Shown: one piece after another, positions 45,832 to 56,900 of the stretch
How the letters are laid out: each line of letters starts with the position of its first letter
Numbering within the stretch: the stretch's first letter is position 1
DNA from: Gigaspora rosea
Lineage: Eukaryota > Glomeromycota > Glomeromycetes > Diversisporales > Gigasporaceae
Assembly: GCA_003550325.1 (NCBI GenBank)
Contig: QKWP01000027.1
Location: forward strand, 510,544-574,543
Direction: 5' to 3'
DNA length: 64,000 nt
The notes under the pieces: generated by a model
The model's input: the letters and a program-made list of their open reading frames with translations, nothing else
What the model was told of the DNA's origin: nothing
Databases searched by the model: none
Translations under genes and position numbers: made by a program

Positions 45832-46687
45832 CACGATTTAAATCAAATATCATTTCTACGTATACCTTTATTACTCCTTACTGTTGTCACAATTCGAAAT
45901 TGTGTGACATTAGAAGATTCGAATCCCGATTAGTTTACTCCCCATTTGGTAAAATAGACCTTCTCTTTATTTAGTATAGATAACTTTCATTTCTATTTTT
46001 GGGGGTCAGTTGAAGCGGAGTGAAATTTAATTAGGGTTAGGGTTATCTTTTTGATGCAATTAGAAGGGTTTTTATATATAGATATCAGAATGATTTTCTG
46101 CATTTCACGGAATGTCGCAGAAATCATGGAATTAGGTTGTAAACATGGAATGTATTAAGAATAGCACGGAATTGCCGCAGAAAGTAGAGAATTTATAAAT
46201 TATTTGGTTTTTATATTTTTTATAGGTACAAGGTTCTAAAAGTATAACTCCCGAAAAGTTCCGATGTAGAAAATAAACCTGAAATACGGGCGAAAATTTT
46301 TTGCTTAACTGTTAAAATATCTTAGAACTTGAATTTATCACCGCTGATCAGGAATTCAATTTATGCAGTACGTAGTATTATTCAGTTAGTGTACTTGATG
46401 ATTGACATACAATCACCCCTTTTTAACGTTGTTACGTGTTGATTATAAACATACACGTTAACGTGTTGTATATTAAATCCAAATGTATAAGCTTATAAAC
46501 GAATGAATTTGACTTCAATAAAGAGAGAAGTAGAGAAGTTCCCTTCGATTTTACTTAAGGAAAATAAAGGAAGTAAGCTAGTGTAGCACTGAAAAGAGTA
46601 AATCGGAAACTTATCTCCTAGTAACTATTAGTGTTAAATCAGGTTAAACGTATATAAATTTAAATCTAAATTAGCATATCGATATGT
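45832..46687. other. Intergenic stretch with a half element
   Basis: At about 46008-46065 TGAAGCGGAGTGAAATTTAA then TTAGGGTTAGGGTTATC matches one arm plus interior of the 46688-46842 element. No gene is seen. Confidence 0.45.
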
Positions 46688-46842
46688 CCATAAATGGAGG
46701 TTGGCTAAAGCGGAGTTAATTCAATATATGATCTACACACTGCATAAATTACATTCTTGATATCTATATAACCTTCTAACAATAATTGCATCCAAAAGGT
46801 AACCCTAACTCTAACTCCGCTTTAGCCGATCTCCATAAATGG
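46688..46842. mobile_element. 155-bp MITE with GGCTAAAGCGGAGTTA ends
   Basis: CCATAAATGGAGGTTGGCTA on the left faces TAGCCGATCTCCATAAATGG on the right. AACCCTAACTCTAACTCC lies next to the right arm. Confidence 0.8.
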
Positions 46843-47078
46843 GTGATGCACAGGGAAAACCTAGAAGTAAAATTAACTTTATCACTAATATATATATGTT
46901 ATTTATATATTGTGATAGTGTTAATTTTTACTTACAGGTTTTCACTGTGCGTCATTCACTGTTGCTAAATAAAATTGAAGAGGTGTGCAATAAATTCAAA
47001 AGAAGAACGTTCAGAAACTCTACGCACGTGAAAGCGTAAAGTAAATTCAAAAGTAACTTCAAATTCACAAGAAAAATA

Positions 47079-49139
47079 ATGGGTTGGAAATCAAATATTT
47101 TAGAGACTGGAAAAAGATGTAACGAAATTAGTAATAATTATATCCTGGCAGTTGGAAATGAAATTTCTGCTTATACACATAGTGCCCAAGGTATACCCTG
47201 TAATCTTGATATAGTGACCAGGGTATAATTCACGTTACATAAGTAGCCTTGTAAACATTATACACCAATTTCGTTAAAATAAAGAAGTTTAGAAACGTAG
47301 CACAAGTCAATAAAGTTAATGAAAGAATTTTTTCTTTCATTCTAAATTCAAAAGATCTTGTCATCACCTATATAATGACACTAGGGTTAATAAAAAAAAA
47401 AAGATCTTATCTTTTAAATTTATTTTTTTTCGTATTTTTATCGCAATATTAATGAACGTAAATCATTCAAGTAGTTTTGTTATTTTAGAAAATACATTTG
47501 GACTTATTGGACTTTTCATAAAGTCGGTTCAATTAGTGCCGCAAGGTATTATTAGACGCTGACTTAACAAGAGACTTATTATGGCATTAATTTTTAACTG
47601 TCTCGTTTTTAAATAGCTTATAAAAACTGGCGAAATAAATCAACTGGAGGTAACATACCATATTTAATGACACTTGCATTCATAATTATTTCTTTAACAA
47701 ATCATATGGATCTTTTCAAAAAGGTCTTTCATTTGCAATGTTGATAATATGGGTAGGTAACGAATAATTTCACCATTATACTCTTATCCCCTATATTGTA
47801 TATAATATTAAGCTTTTCTGAAAAATCAATAAGGCGTTATCCTCCGTTTTTATGGGAATATATTCAATCGTCATTCAACTTTCGATACCACTAATAATCC
47901 AACCGCAGCTGTTTACTACATTATCTTTGATTTGCTTTGTACAATGTCTTTATTATGACAATCCCTATTTTATTGGTAAAAAAGTCAAGACTAGTTTGTT
48001 GTTTGCTTGCATTTGTATTGTGTGTGCTGTTTTTCAGAGTGTCAGTACTTTCGGGATTAGGGTGAGTTTTAATATTATTATTCAGGATGCAGTCGTACAT
48101 TCCCCAAGTGCAAATACTATCTATATAAACCTTCTTTAAATGCATGATACAGTCTGGTCACAATTTATAAAAGCTCCCTATATTGTAAATGAAATTTCTC
48201 TCTAAGTGCAAATTTTGTAATTTTTTTTTACAATGGTTCCGGAGGATGCAATTAGGGGAGTGTGACTGTATATACTAATTTATCATTAGTTTATAGATAT
48301 GATAGATGCAAGTGATACCCTGCTTTAAAACTTATTAATATTTTATTTTTAAAATCAAGGCTGCAAACGAAAAAAACATTCATTGGCCAGAAACAGTTTG
48401 TGGAATATTATCAACGGTTTTTTGTATAATTGGATATATACCTCAATTTTATACAATATATCGTATGTCTTATGTTTCATAAAGTTTATTATATTGTTAT
48501 ATACATTTGAATATATATCTGGACATGTTTTTAAATAGGTGAGAAGATCGTACGTGGAATCTCATTAATATTTTTAACACTTGACATGGTTGGAAATTTG
48601 TTTTATGTAATTAGTTTAGGTATGTAAAAATTTTTTAACTTATTTATGATAGATTCAATCTATATTAACATACTGTAAAATACTGATTGATGTATCCGGG
48701 TATTTACAAAGGCTTGAAAGTTAATTTTGCCAGTCTTCAATGTTTTATACAAACTGGATATTCTCCAAAGCATAAAAGATACTACTCTTTAAGATATGAT
48801 ATATATAATATCCGGATATAAATCAAATTTTAATCCTCAAATTGTCGTCGAATACAAATTATAGGAAGATCTACAATTCAGTACTTTACAGTATTGTTTT
48901 ATATAATTTGTTTAGATAGTTGAAGTTTTATGACTTACTATGATAGATTCAATTTATATTGACATAACGTATTATTCTTTTTTAAAGTATTCAGACCACC
49001 ACCATTTGAGGTGCTAGCCTCATTATTTTATCTTGCCATCTTTACATTTGACCTAATAATAATGATTTTATATTATCTTTTGAATTGGATAAAGAATAAG
49101 AATTCACTTAACTGGAGCAATCTGGACAGGATAATTTAG
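47079..49139 (+). CDS. PQ-loop repeat membrane protein (Ypq/PQLC-like), 264 aa
   Basis: The gene has eight exons: 47079-47190, 47489-47545, 47617-47649, 47724-47752, 47834-48061, 48360-48462, 48539-48619 and 48988-49139. All introns are GT-AG and the phase holds throughout. Two PQ-loops are plain: QLVPQAYKNWRNKSTGGLSF with PQ at residues 55-56, and IGYIPQFYTIYRGEKIVRGI with PQ at 181-182. Hydrophobic stretches fit about seven transmembrane helices. The family exports amino acids or cystine from vacuoles or lysosomes; the substrate is not determinable here. Two exons are only 33 and 29 bp. The first exon is inferred from phase and splice consensus. An in-frame ATG at 47452 would give a shorter alternative N-terminus. 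Confidence 0.82.
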
Positions 49140-50829
49140 AAATTGTAGTCGATTTGACAGTAGCCGATAAAATCGACTTAACCGACTAAGTCAATCGATT
49201 TTTTAAAAATTTGATTCTTGGCTATGTATATAGGAGATTTAGGAAGACTAGACAATCAAAGAAAACTTTATAATAGTGGGTTGTGGGAAAGATTCGAGTT
49301 GTATAATATTTATACACTAAAGACAATCGATTTTGCATAGCCGGTTAAGTCGATTTTTTAAATTTCGACTTAGTCGAGTCGATAAATTTAGGTCGATTAC
49401 AAAACTAGGATAGTTTACCGTAAAAGATATTATATTACAGAGTTGGCTTTTTACTATGTTTTTCTATTGACTTTTAATTCTATTCGTTTTTTTTTTTTTT
49501 ATATTGTGAATTTTAGTATTTAATTTATTAATTAAATATAAAAATAAATTTATTACTTTATTAATGTTCTAACAATATATATATTCAAATATATAATTGC
49601 AAATTATTAATAAACATATATATATATATTTATATGAAAACAAGAAATTGAGTGTTTATTCTATTTTTCTAAAATAGAGATAATTATCATATTATTTATT
49701 ATAAAACTGTATGATTTTTGAATTTCTTTAGACTGACAATTTAATCCTGTTATCAATAATCTCTAGTAAGATGTGTTTTATCCAATGTTTATAAAAAAGA
49801 AACTCTAGGTATAATTTTTGTGTATCCTACTTCGAAAATGTACCTAAGTTATTTCTTATTGTACACATTTGTCTATTTTTTCTGTAACGAATACGTACGT
49901 ATCATAAATAGGCATACTCTGCTCTTTTGTTGTTGTAGACTGTATGCACCTCTAAATATATTGAAGAGGGCAAATAGCAATCAATATTTCAATACAACAA
50001 AAACTCGCGTAACATTAGTGACTTGGGTGGTTTCCTCCAGAGAGATATGGATAATTTCTCTATTTTTACTACAACTTCTCTTTATCAATTTACTTATACA
50101 ACTAATAAACTTTTATTTATTGGCTAAGGAACTGTTCCTCCAATTTCTTTGGCATTTATATATTACATTTTTCTAACACTATTGGTTTACCTCTTTGTAT
50201 TTTTCTAGGTTTTTCCCACCTATTCCAATCCGATTGTTGTGTTCGGACACGGGTAATGTTCCCTTTCATTATTACTCACTTCCCTTTTTATCGTTGCCGG
50301 TTTATTAACCTACTCCTTTTTTTAAATCTCACACCACCACCATTGCTGAGATTGTTGCTTTTAAAATCTTGCAGCCAGCCTCTGCGGTTCAATCCAGTTT
50401 TGACTAAATGCGTCTTGGCATCCGCCGTAACACCACATAACTCCTTAGTTCTAAATAGTTTTAAGTAATGCCATATTAATGCCATATTAACACGCGTTTG
50501 GATAGACATGCACTCCTAAATTTTTTAAACATTTACTGTGTTACACAAACGAAAAGTGAAAATAAATAATCGGTGAACTGTTTAAAGCATCAAGATTGTT
50601 CTATAATTCGGATCGAATTATGTTGACCATGGACCAAAATCATAATTATTATCATAATTCCTGGAACATTTGATAAAAATTAGCTGAATGATTTTTTCGA
50701 CTGATTCGGTTAAGTTATTGATTTTAGCATAAAAATGTCGGGGATTGGATGATCATGAAATTAACGCACCTAATTGGTTAGGATTAGGGTGATCAGCCAA
50801 TAGGATTTTTGGATTTCACTGGCTCTAGG
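49140..50829. other. Intergenic stretch
   Basis: It contains inverted GTCGATTTTTTAAATTT/AAATCGACTTAACCG motifs at 49150-49400. A B-box-like GGTTCAATCC at 50389 has no convincing A-box. Hydrophobic frames at 49820-50176 are composition artefacts. Confidence 0.4.
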
Positions 50830-50837
50830 TTAGGATA

Positions 50838-51060
50838 GGAGCAGTGTCTGAAATTCAATTTTTAAATTAGTTGCGGGCCGCAACCAAGTAAATAAGAATT
50901 TATAAAAATTTAGTTGCGCGCATAGGCGCTAATCCCATAAATGGCATAGTCGTAGTCGATATACTCCTATCCAGTGTCTGAAATTAGGTTGCGGAGTCTG
51001 CGGACCGCAACAAATTTTAAATTTCCGCAACCAAAATCTGGCGAATTCCGCACATAAATT
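50838..51060. repeat. Repeat pair with GTTGCGG...CCGCAAC hairpins
   Basis: CAGTGTCTGAAATT occurs at about 50841 and 50971, each followed by a GTTGCGG/CCGCAAC hairpin (GTTGCGGGCCGCAAC and GTTGCGGAGTCTGCGGACCG). The GATAGGAG/CTCCTATC ends of the first block are inverted. Confidence 0.6.
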
Positions 51061-51131
51061 TGATTAAATGCTTTGCTGTAAGCTTGCTCCACAGCCTTTA
51101 CCTAGAATCGATTGTGCTTTAAAAGAGATAG

Positions 51132-51162
51132 TTTGTACTGTACTGTACTGTACTGTACTCTG
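51132..51162. repeat. (TGTAC)n microsatellite
   Basis: Five to six copies of the pentamer ACTGT. Confidence 0.9.
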
Positions 51163-51197
51163 TGCCACCACCCTTTCTTATAGTGGGTTCAGCCTAT

Positions 51198-51480
51198 AAG
51201 ACCAAGCTGTTACTTAAAAGTCGTGTTTGGCCCGTGAGGTCAAGCTGCAAGCTGCAATCCCATACATGTAAACCTTCCACTTTCCTATAATAGCATTCGG
51301 CCCGTAAGACCAAGCTGCTACCTAAAAGTTGCATTTGGCCCGTGAGGTCAGGCTGAACCAAAACACGTAAACACTCGTCCGTCTTTCTATAGTAGCATTC
51401 GGCCCTTAAGACCAAGCTGCTATCCAAAAGTTGCATTTGACCCGTGAGGTCAAGCTGCAACTCCAAACATGTAAAGATTA
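51198..51480. repeat. About 105-bp tandem repeat, 2.5 copies
   Basis: The unit is AAGACCAAGCTGCTACCTAA, then GCATTTGGCCCGTGAGGTCA, then AACATGTAAA, then TATAGTAGCATTCGGCCCGT. It is unusually GC-rich for the window. It is transcript-like or SINE-like but has no clear polymerase III boxes. Confidence 0.8.
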
Positions 51481-52107
51481 CATCGTTAGCTGTGCCAAAA
51501 GACCTAGCATATCAGCCTGCTGCACGGAATATGAAATTTAATTTACCAGGAGAGGACTCCCTTGAGTCGAGCAACAGCAAAGCAAAAAGATAGACAACAA
51601 ACCACTACCAACAAAAAACTTTTTGTGTATGAAAATTGCAAAAAAAAAGTTTAACCCGTCTACGCGAACTAAATTTTCAAATTTTCCTATGAAATCGAAC
51701 GAAAATGGTGTTCATTATTTAAATCCTATGGAATACATCGATATTATCTTGCAATATATCAAAATTACCAATAGATGGGTAAAGAGTTCTACCATTTCCA
51801 TTGTAGACTGTAACACTGCTGTAACTCCCATCTTTTTGTTGTTAGGTAATTATGTAAATATACATAATAGTGTAGTATCCAAATCCTTATGTGGTGCATC
51901 CATTGCCTAATGAATGTTTTATATAGATCAGAATATCGCAACAATATCTTATTAGCATGGTCATGGGTCGGATTATTTTGCTTTTCAGTTGAAGTCTTCT
52001 TGAGTTGAGGTGTAGATATACTATACTTTCTTCACTCGTCTTGACTTCCGGTAAGATCTTAGTTCTCACAGAAGTTGAGGTTTGGCGGGTGTACTTACCT
52101 CAGGCAA
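51481..52107. other. Intergenic stretch
   Basis: An open frame at 51623-51910 has no recognised motif. Nothing else is supported. Confidence 0.35.
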
Positions 52108-52166
52108 AATTTCGGTTACATGATTTGGCGACGGGCCGTCGTCGAAATTCCACTCATGTGATTTTC
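52108..52166. repeat. GACGGGCCGTC palindromic repeat, copy 1
   Basis: TTCGGTTACATGATTTGGCG, ACGGGCCGTCGTCGAAATTC, then CACTCATGTGATTTT. It lies at the 3' end of the coiled-coil gene, where it encodes HMSGISTTARRQ. Confidence 0.7.
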
Positions 52167-53365
52167 TATATTAGACTCATTATAATCAGAAATATTATCG
52201 ATAATTTTTTGGATTTGATCGTTTGTCAATTCTGAAATAGAATTTGCACTGTATGCTTTAAGATACTTAATTTTATCAATGCCTATTTTTTCAAATAATT
52301 TATAAGTCTTTATAGCCCTTTGGGTTTTTCTACACAAAGTTTTACGCGAGATTTCTGGGAGCTGTAATCCCATTTCCTTGGATCTTTTTTCACGGATGAT
52401 AGGGTGCTCTAATATTTTATCATAAATTATACCTTTTGCCTTTTTCTCACCAAGTTTGCCATTACTGTTTTTTATAAGATCATTATATTGAATTACGAAT
52501 TCTTTTCCATAGTTAATTCAGCATAAGGTTTCTTCCTGGTTAGCTTTTGTAGCATAATATTCAGCATTTGTTGCTTTATCAAATAATTGAGCTAAATCGA
52601 GTAATGAGATTGTATCAGAATTTTGACGACGGGCCGTCGCTGAAATTTCAGTCATATGATTTGAGGAGACAAAGCTTCGAGTCTCCGACTCATCTGAAAT
52701 AACATTATCCTGAATGCCATCAGCTATCACCTGGGCGATATTCTCTGTTCCCTTTTTCTTGTGTGATTGAGATGTTTTGTCCTGGCTTTTATGTTGATTC
52801 TGATCCCAAAGCTTTTTCACAGTTTTCGGGTCCAGAGATTCAGGTGTCGACATGGTTGACGTTTCGGATTGAGTTGAGTTATTATGTGATCCTTGAAGTT
52901 TTTTTTTCCGGTTTCTTTCTCTTATCTCACTACTAATCCTTTCCTTGTGTATTGTTTCGGCTGAATCATCATCGATAATATCTTGGTAAAGAGGTCGTAG
53001 ATGTTTCAGGTTCCGTTGAAGATTCAGATTGTGTTGAGCTATATTCTATTTCAAGAGAGTAATACCTTTCTCCTCATAAGAATGGCTCTCGATATGTGGC
53101 GAAATATCTTTTGTAGAAGATGCTTCCTGTTCATTAGTAATAATCTGGATTTGTTTCTGTTCCAATTTCGTGATTCTATCTTTAAGCTCAGTATTTTTTT
53201 CTGCAGTCTGTTCCAATTTGGCGATCCTGGCTTTGAGCTCAACATTCTCAGCTTCTCGCCTTTCATAACCTGTTTTAAAAACTCAGCATTCTTGGCTTCG
53301 AGCTCAGCCTTTTCGGCTTCAAGTTCAGGAATTCGTTGTTTTAGTAGATCAATTTCAGATTGCAT
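52116..53365 (-). pseudogene. Broken copy of a Rhizophagus coiled-coil gene family
   Basis: The start MQSEIDLLKQRIPELEAEKA (53365) leads into a leucine/glutamate coiled coil that continues in another frame (LKARIAKLEQ, ELKDRITKLEQ). Next come a Ser/Asp/Glu-rich linker (52853 onward, SLDPKTVKKLWDQNQ, then DLAQLFDKATNAEYYATKAN), then YGKEFVIQYNDLI, KAKGIIYDKILEH, LPEISRKTLCRKTQRA and YKLFEKIGIDKIKYLKAY. I recall the same order of modules in many R. irregularis hypothetical proteins. At least two frame changes (near 53265 and 52515) and a stop make this copy non-functional. No biochemical role is known to me. Confidence 0.65.
52617..52663. repeat. GACGGGCCGTC palindromic repeat, copy 2
   Basis: TTGACGACGGGCCGTCGCTG, then AAATTTCAGTCATATGATTT. 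On the minus strand it encodes NHMTEISATARRQ within the coiled-coil gene. Confidence 0.7.
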
Positions 53366-53425
53366 GTTTTAGTAGTAGTTTGTATATATCCAATTATTTA
53401 TTTAAAATGTATAACTAAAGTGTCA

Positions 53426-53450
53426 AAATTTCGGTGACGGCCCGTCATTA
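53426..53450. repeat. GACGGGCCGTC palindromic repeat, half copy upstream of the gene
   Basis: AAATTTCGGTGACGGCCCGT, then CATTA, in the 5' flank of the coiled-coil gene. Confidence 0.6.
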
Positions 53451-53977
53451 AAAAAAATCAAATGAATAAAATCGCTTAACTTGAGAGAAACCTTTGCATT
53501 AGCAATACATAGTAACTATGGTCGAATTATAATAAATTTTATTTCCCGAATAGCAATACCCCAACAAATTAAATTTTAACTGTTCTTAGGTAAACTTGAA
53601 TTGAATTAGTTTTATATTAATAGTCTCACGGAAGTATATACAATCGATCATGTCCGATTTTTTAATCAATTAGAATCATGATTTGGGCGAAATGTACAGA
53701 CTTTATTTCTTCAATGCGCACATATTTATAAACCCAATTCAGGCAAACCTTTATTTGTTAAATTATATAATTGCTATGATATTATATGACACATTGATAA
53801 AATCATTCACAGACCGAAGATTATTACTAAGTAAACCACACGCAAGAAATATCTTAAATGTACTACTCAATCGATTAATTTTGAATAAAGATGGGAATAT
53901 TATTCATTAACAATTATATATGGCTGTCATCGGGTTCTAGGTGATCTGAAAAAAATAGTATATCTCAATCAGTGATG
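53451..53977. other. Intergenic stretch
   Basis: AT-rich; no supported gene. Confidence 0.4.
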
Positions 53978-56900
53978 TTAAGTTAAATACAATATTTCAA
54001 CGAATTTGTCAGACCTTTTGTTTTCGGAGCCTTTGGTTTTTGGAAAGATCTGTCTAGCAGGTATTGCTACTTTTCTGGGTGCAAATTTCTCTCTTTCAGC
54101 TCTGCTTTTCATTTGCTTAAACCGAGAAATAGTAACTGATAATAATTTCTGCAAGAACAAATCAAGTAAGTGCAAAATAAGATTTAAGAACCAACAAAGA
54201 TTGTTTAAATCTCACTTTACCTTGATTTGGAGTATAGTCCGTGATATTTTAATGATAAACTCGATTTCTTGATATTTCGTTGGAATGTAGATATCAGCTA
54301 AATTCACGGATGCATAAAATCCACCTCCAATATAGATAATAAGTATTGCGCGAATAAAAAAGTATGACGAAAGAAATCCGGGCATCAATAATTTGGTTCC
54401 CGCTTGAAGAACCGGTTTTGATAGTGTCCTAACCACCCTAGCGTCACCCAAAAAATCAGTTACGTACCGGAATTTAAAATTGAATATCAGCACTCAAATA
54501 GCGATTGATCGAAACTAATAACATATCGAAGCAAATTTTTTTTTTTTGTATTGAAGAAGCATATCAATTGTATTTTATTTTAAAATTCTTGCCATGTTTT
54601 TTTTTTATATTAAAGAAGCATATCAATTGTATTTTTATTTAACTCTTGCTGTATTGCCATAATTTTTTTTCTAACGCTACATCAATTGAACTTCGAATAA
54701 TTATATAATTCAATTAAAAATCAAATTTCGAAAAAAATATTAAACTACTGCCAATAAAAAGTATTTGAATTGCGCCTATTCCATGTTTTTCTTGAAGTTT
54801 TTGCAGCTTCAAACCCTTCTAAGCCATTCACCATTTTTTTAATGGGGCCTACGTTTTTTTCAATCGCGTTTAACCATTTTTTTTCTTTGTGGAAGAGTTT
54901 CCGATTTTTCAATAAACCTTATCGCCTATAAATTAATTTTATTATTAATATGTAAAAACAAATATATATTATGTAAATAACTTGAATAATAAAATAAACA
55001 AATAGTACCTTTACTAGTATTTCTTTAAATTCAATAGCTTTATCGTTTTTAACTTCAACACCACTGTTACTTGAATCATATTCATCCATATTTAAATCTA
55101 CTTCGGCTTCTCCATAATACAATATTCCGCTTCACATTCAGAATTAGCCAATGTAACAGGTAAATCATTCTTGATAGTTTGCCAAATCGTTTGTTCAGAG
55201 CTTCATAAAGAAATGGATATTTATTAGTGCGTTGAATCTTATTAAAAAATGAGTTATCCATATTTCCCAGTGGTGAAACCAAATGTTTGCAAAGTGCAAA
55301 TCGATTTTTAAGAAATGAAGAGCATGAACAAATCCAATTGGCGTGATTAGTAAGATATTTGTTAAAATTCTTTATTTCTTTACTTGCTAATTTTTTCCAC
55401 TCTATTCTAAAATCTTTTCACCATGATGGCTGAATTCTTTCAGCAACAAGGAGATCATAACGATGTGTCAGTTTTGGTAACATTCGATTAGTAATGACAT
55501 AGCAAAAAACATCAAGACGCGGACGATTAAATTTATATAAAAAATCATGTTTAAGTATTCGCCAGTGTGACTCAATTATCATCATAGTGCAGACAATTGA
55601 ACCATTTTTGTGGGCTGACAGAGCCCAAAGGCACCAACGTTCCCATCTATACCACTCTAGCCATAAATAACACCATACATGAAATAAGTTATGGTGATAA
55701 CAATATTGAAAAATTTCATTAACTGCTCGATGCCAGATTTCATTTGAAGTTGATACAAATTCTTTATCTGCTGTAGGAATAAGCATATGACGATGAAAAT
55801 GAGTATCAATATATTCCAATATTTCTTTTCGTAAAGGTGCCTCCAAGAAAACTTTTTTGATCCAAGATTACTATTGATTGGTTCCCAGGTTGGATCGATT
55901 ATAGAACATTTTTGATGTGCAATAATAGCATTGTAATTAGATGATGTATTTTTACTAAATTTCGAAGATAATTTTTGCTCAATTGCACGTCTTAAGTTCC
56001 ATTTGCAAAGTTGAACTTCTACATTTTTCCAAATAGCCATTCCACTACTAATCTGAACAAAGTCTTTGTCCGAAAGAATAGGTTTTGCTTATTTAAGCCC
56101 GCTTTCACGTAAAAATTTAAACCGTGAAGTTATAGCTGCACGAATATCACGTCCTTTTCCAGATTCAATAAAACAATATGAGATTGGAAGCCTGGCACCA
56201 TCTATTATTGCCATTATTGCATATAACTCGTATTTTAACCGATTAGTGTTATAGGTAGCATCAACCATGATTGTTTCAAATGCTTTACGTGGTAATTTAT
56301 TAAAAAAATTTGTCATAAAACCAAATACTCGTGTTGATTGATTTAAATCAAGTATGTTTTTATATCCTTTATCATGCAAGAGTAATTTTGCTGATTGGTA
56401 TTGATCTTCATGTCGTCGATAATGTTTTGATGCTTCATGAGCCCACCAGAAATAAACCTGATCAACTGTTAAAGTTTCAAATCCATCAAGTTTTTGGATA
56501 TAATCTCACGGTGTAGTTCTGATGTCTTAAACACTAAATTCTCATGTATATATCGCTTAACCTGTTCTGATACAGAATTGTATCTTGGTCTTTGATGAAG
56601 TTGTCTATGGCTAAGTTTAATATTTGCATAATTATTTCCAAATTAATTGCAATTGACAGAAGACCTTCGCATGCATATCGAATTAAATATGATCCTGTAT
56701 TTCGTTGTTTGGAAATATCACTATGCTTTTGACGTTTTGAGACAAGTTCCTCACGACAGTTACACCAGTAATAAACCGTTTTTATATTTGTTTTTTGTGA
56801 ACTAGTCTTGGTATAATCATAACAGTCTCCTTGTTAAACATAGTTAGCAATTTTATTTGCGATATGATGTTCATATTTATCTTTTTCTACATCTAATGGA

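Noticed and set aside
49820-50176. 118-residue multi-hydrophobic frame
   Set aside because: No ATG at the stated start, composition-driven, and no family motif.
50385-50400. B-box-like GGTTCAATCC suggesting a tRNA or SINE
   Set aside because: No A-box at the right distance and no cloverleaf could be drawn.
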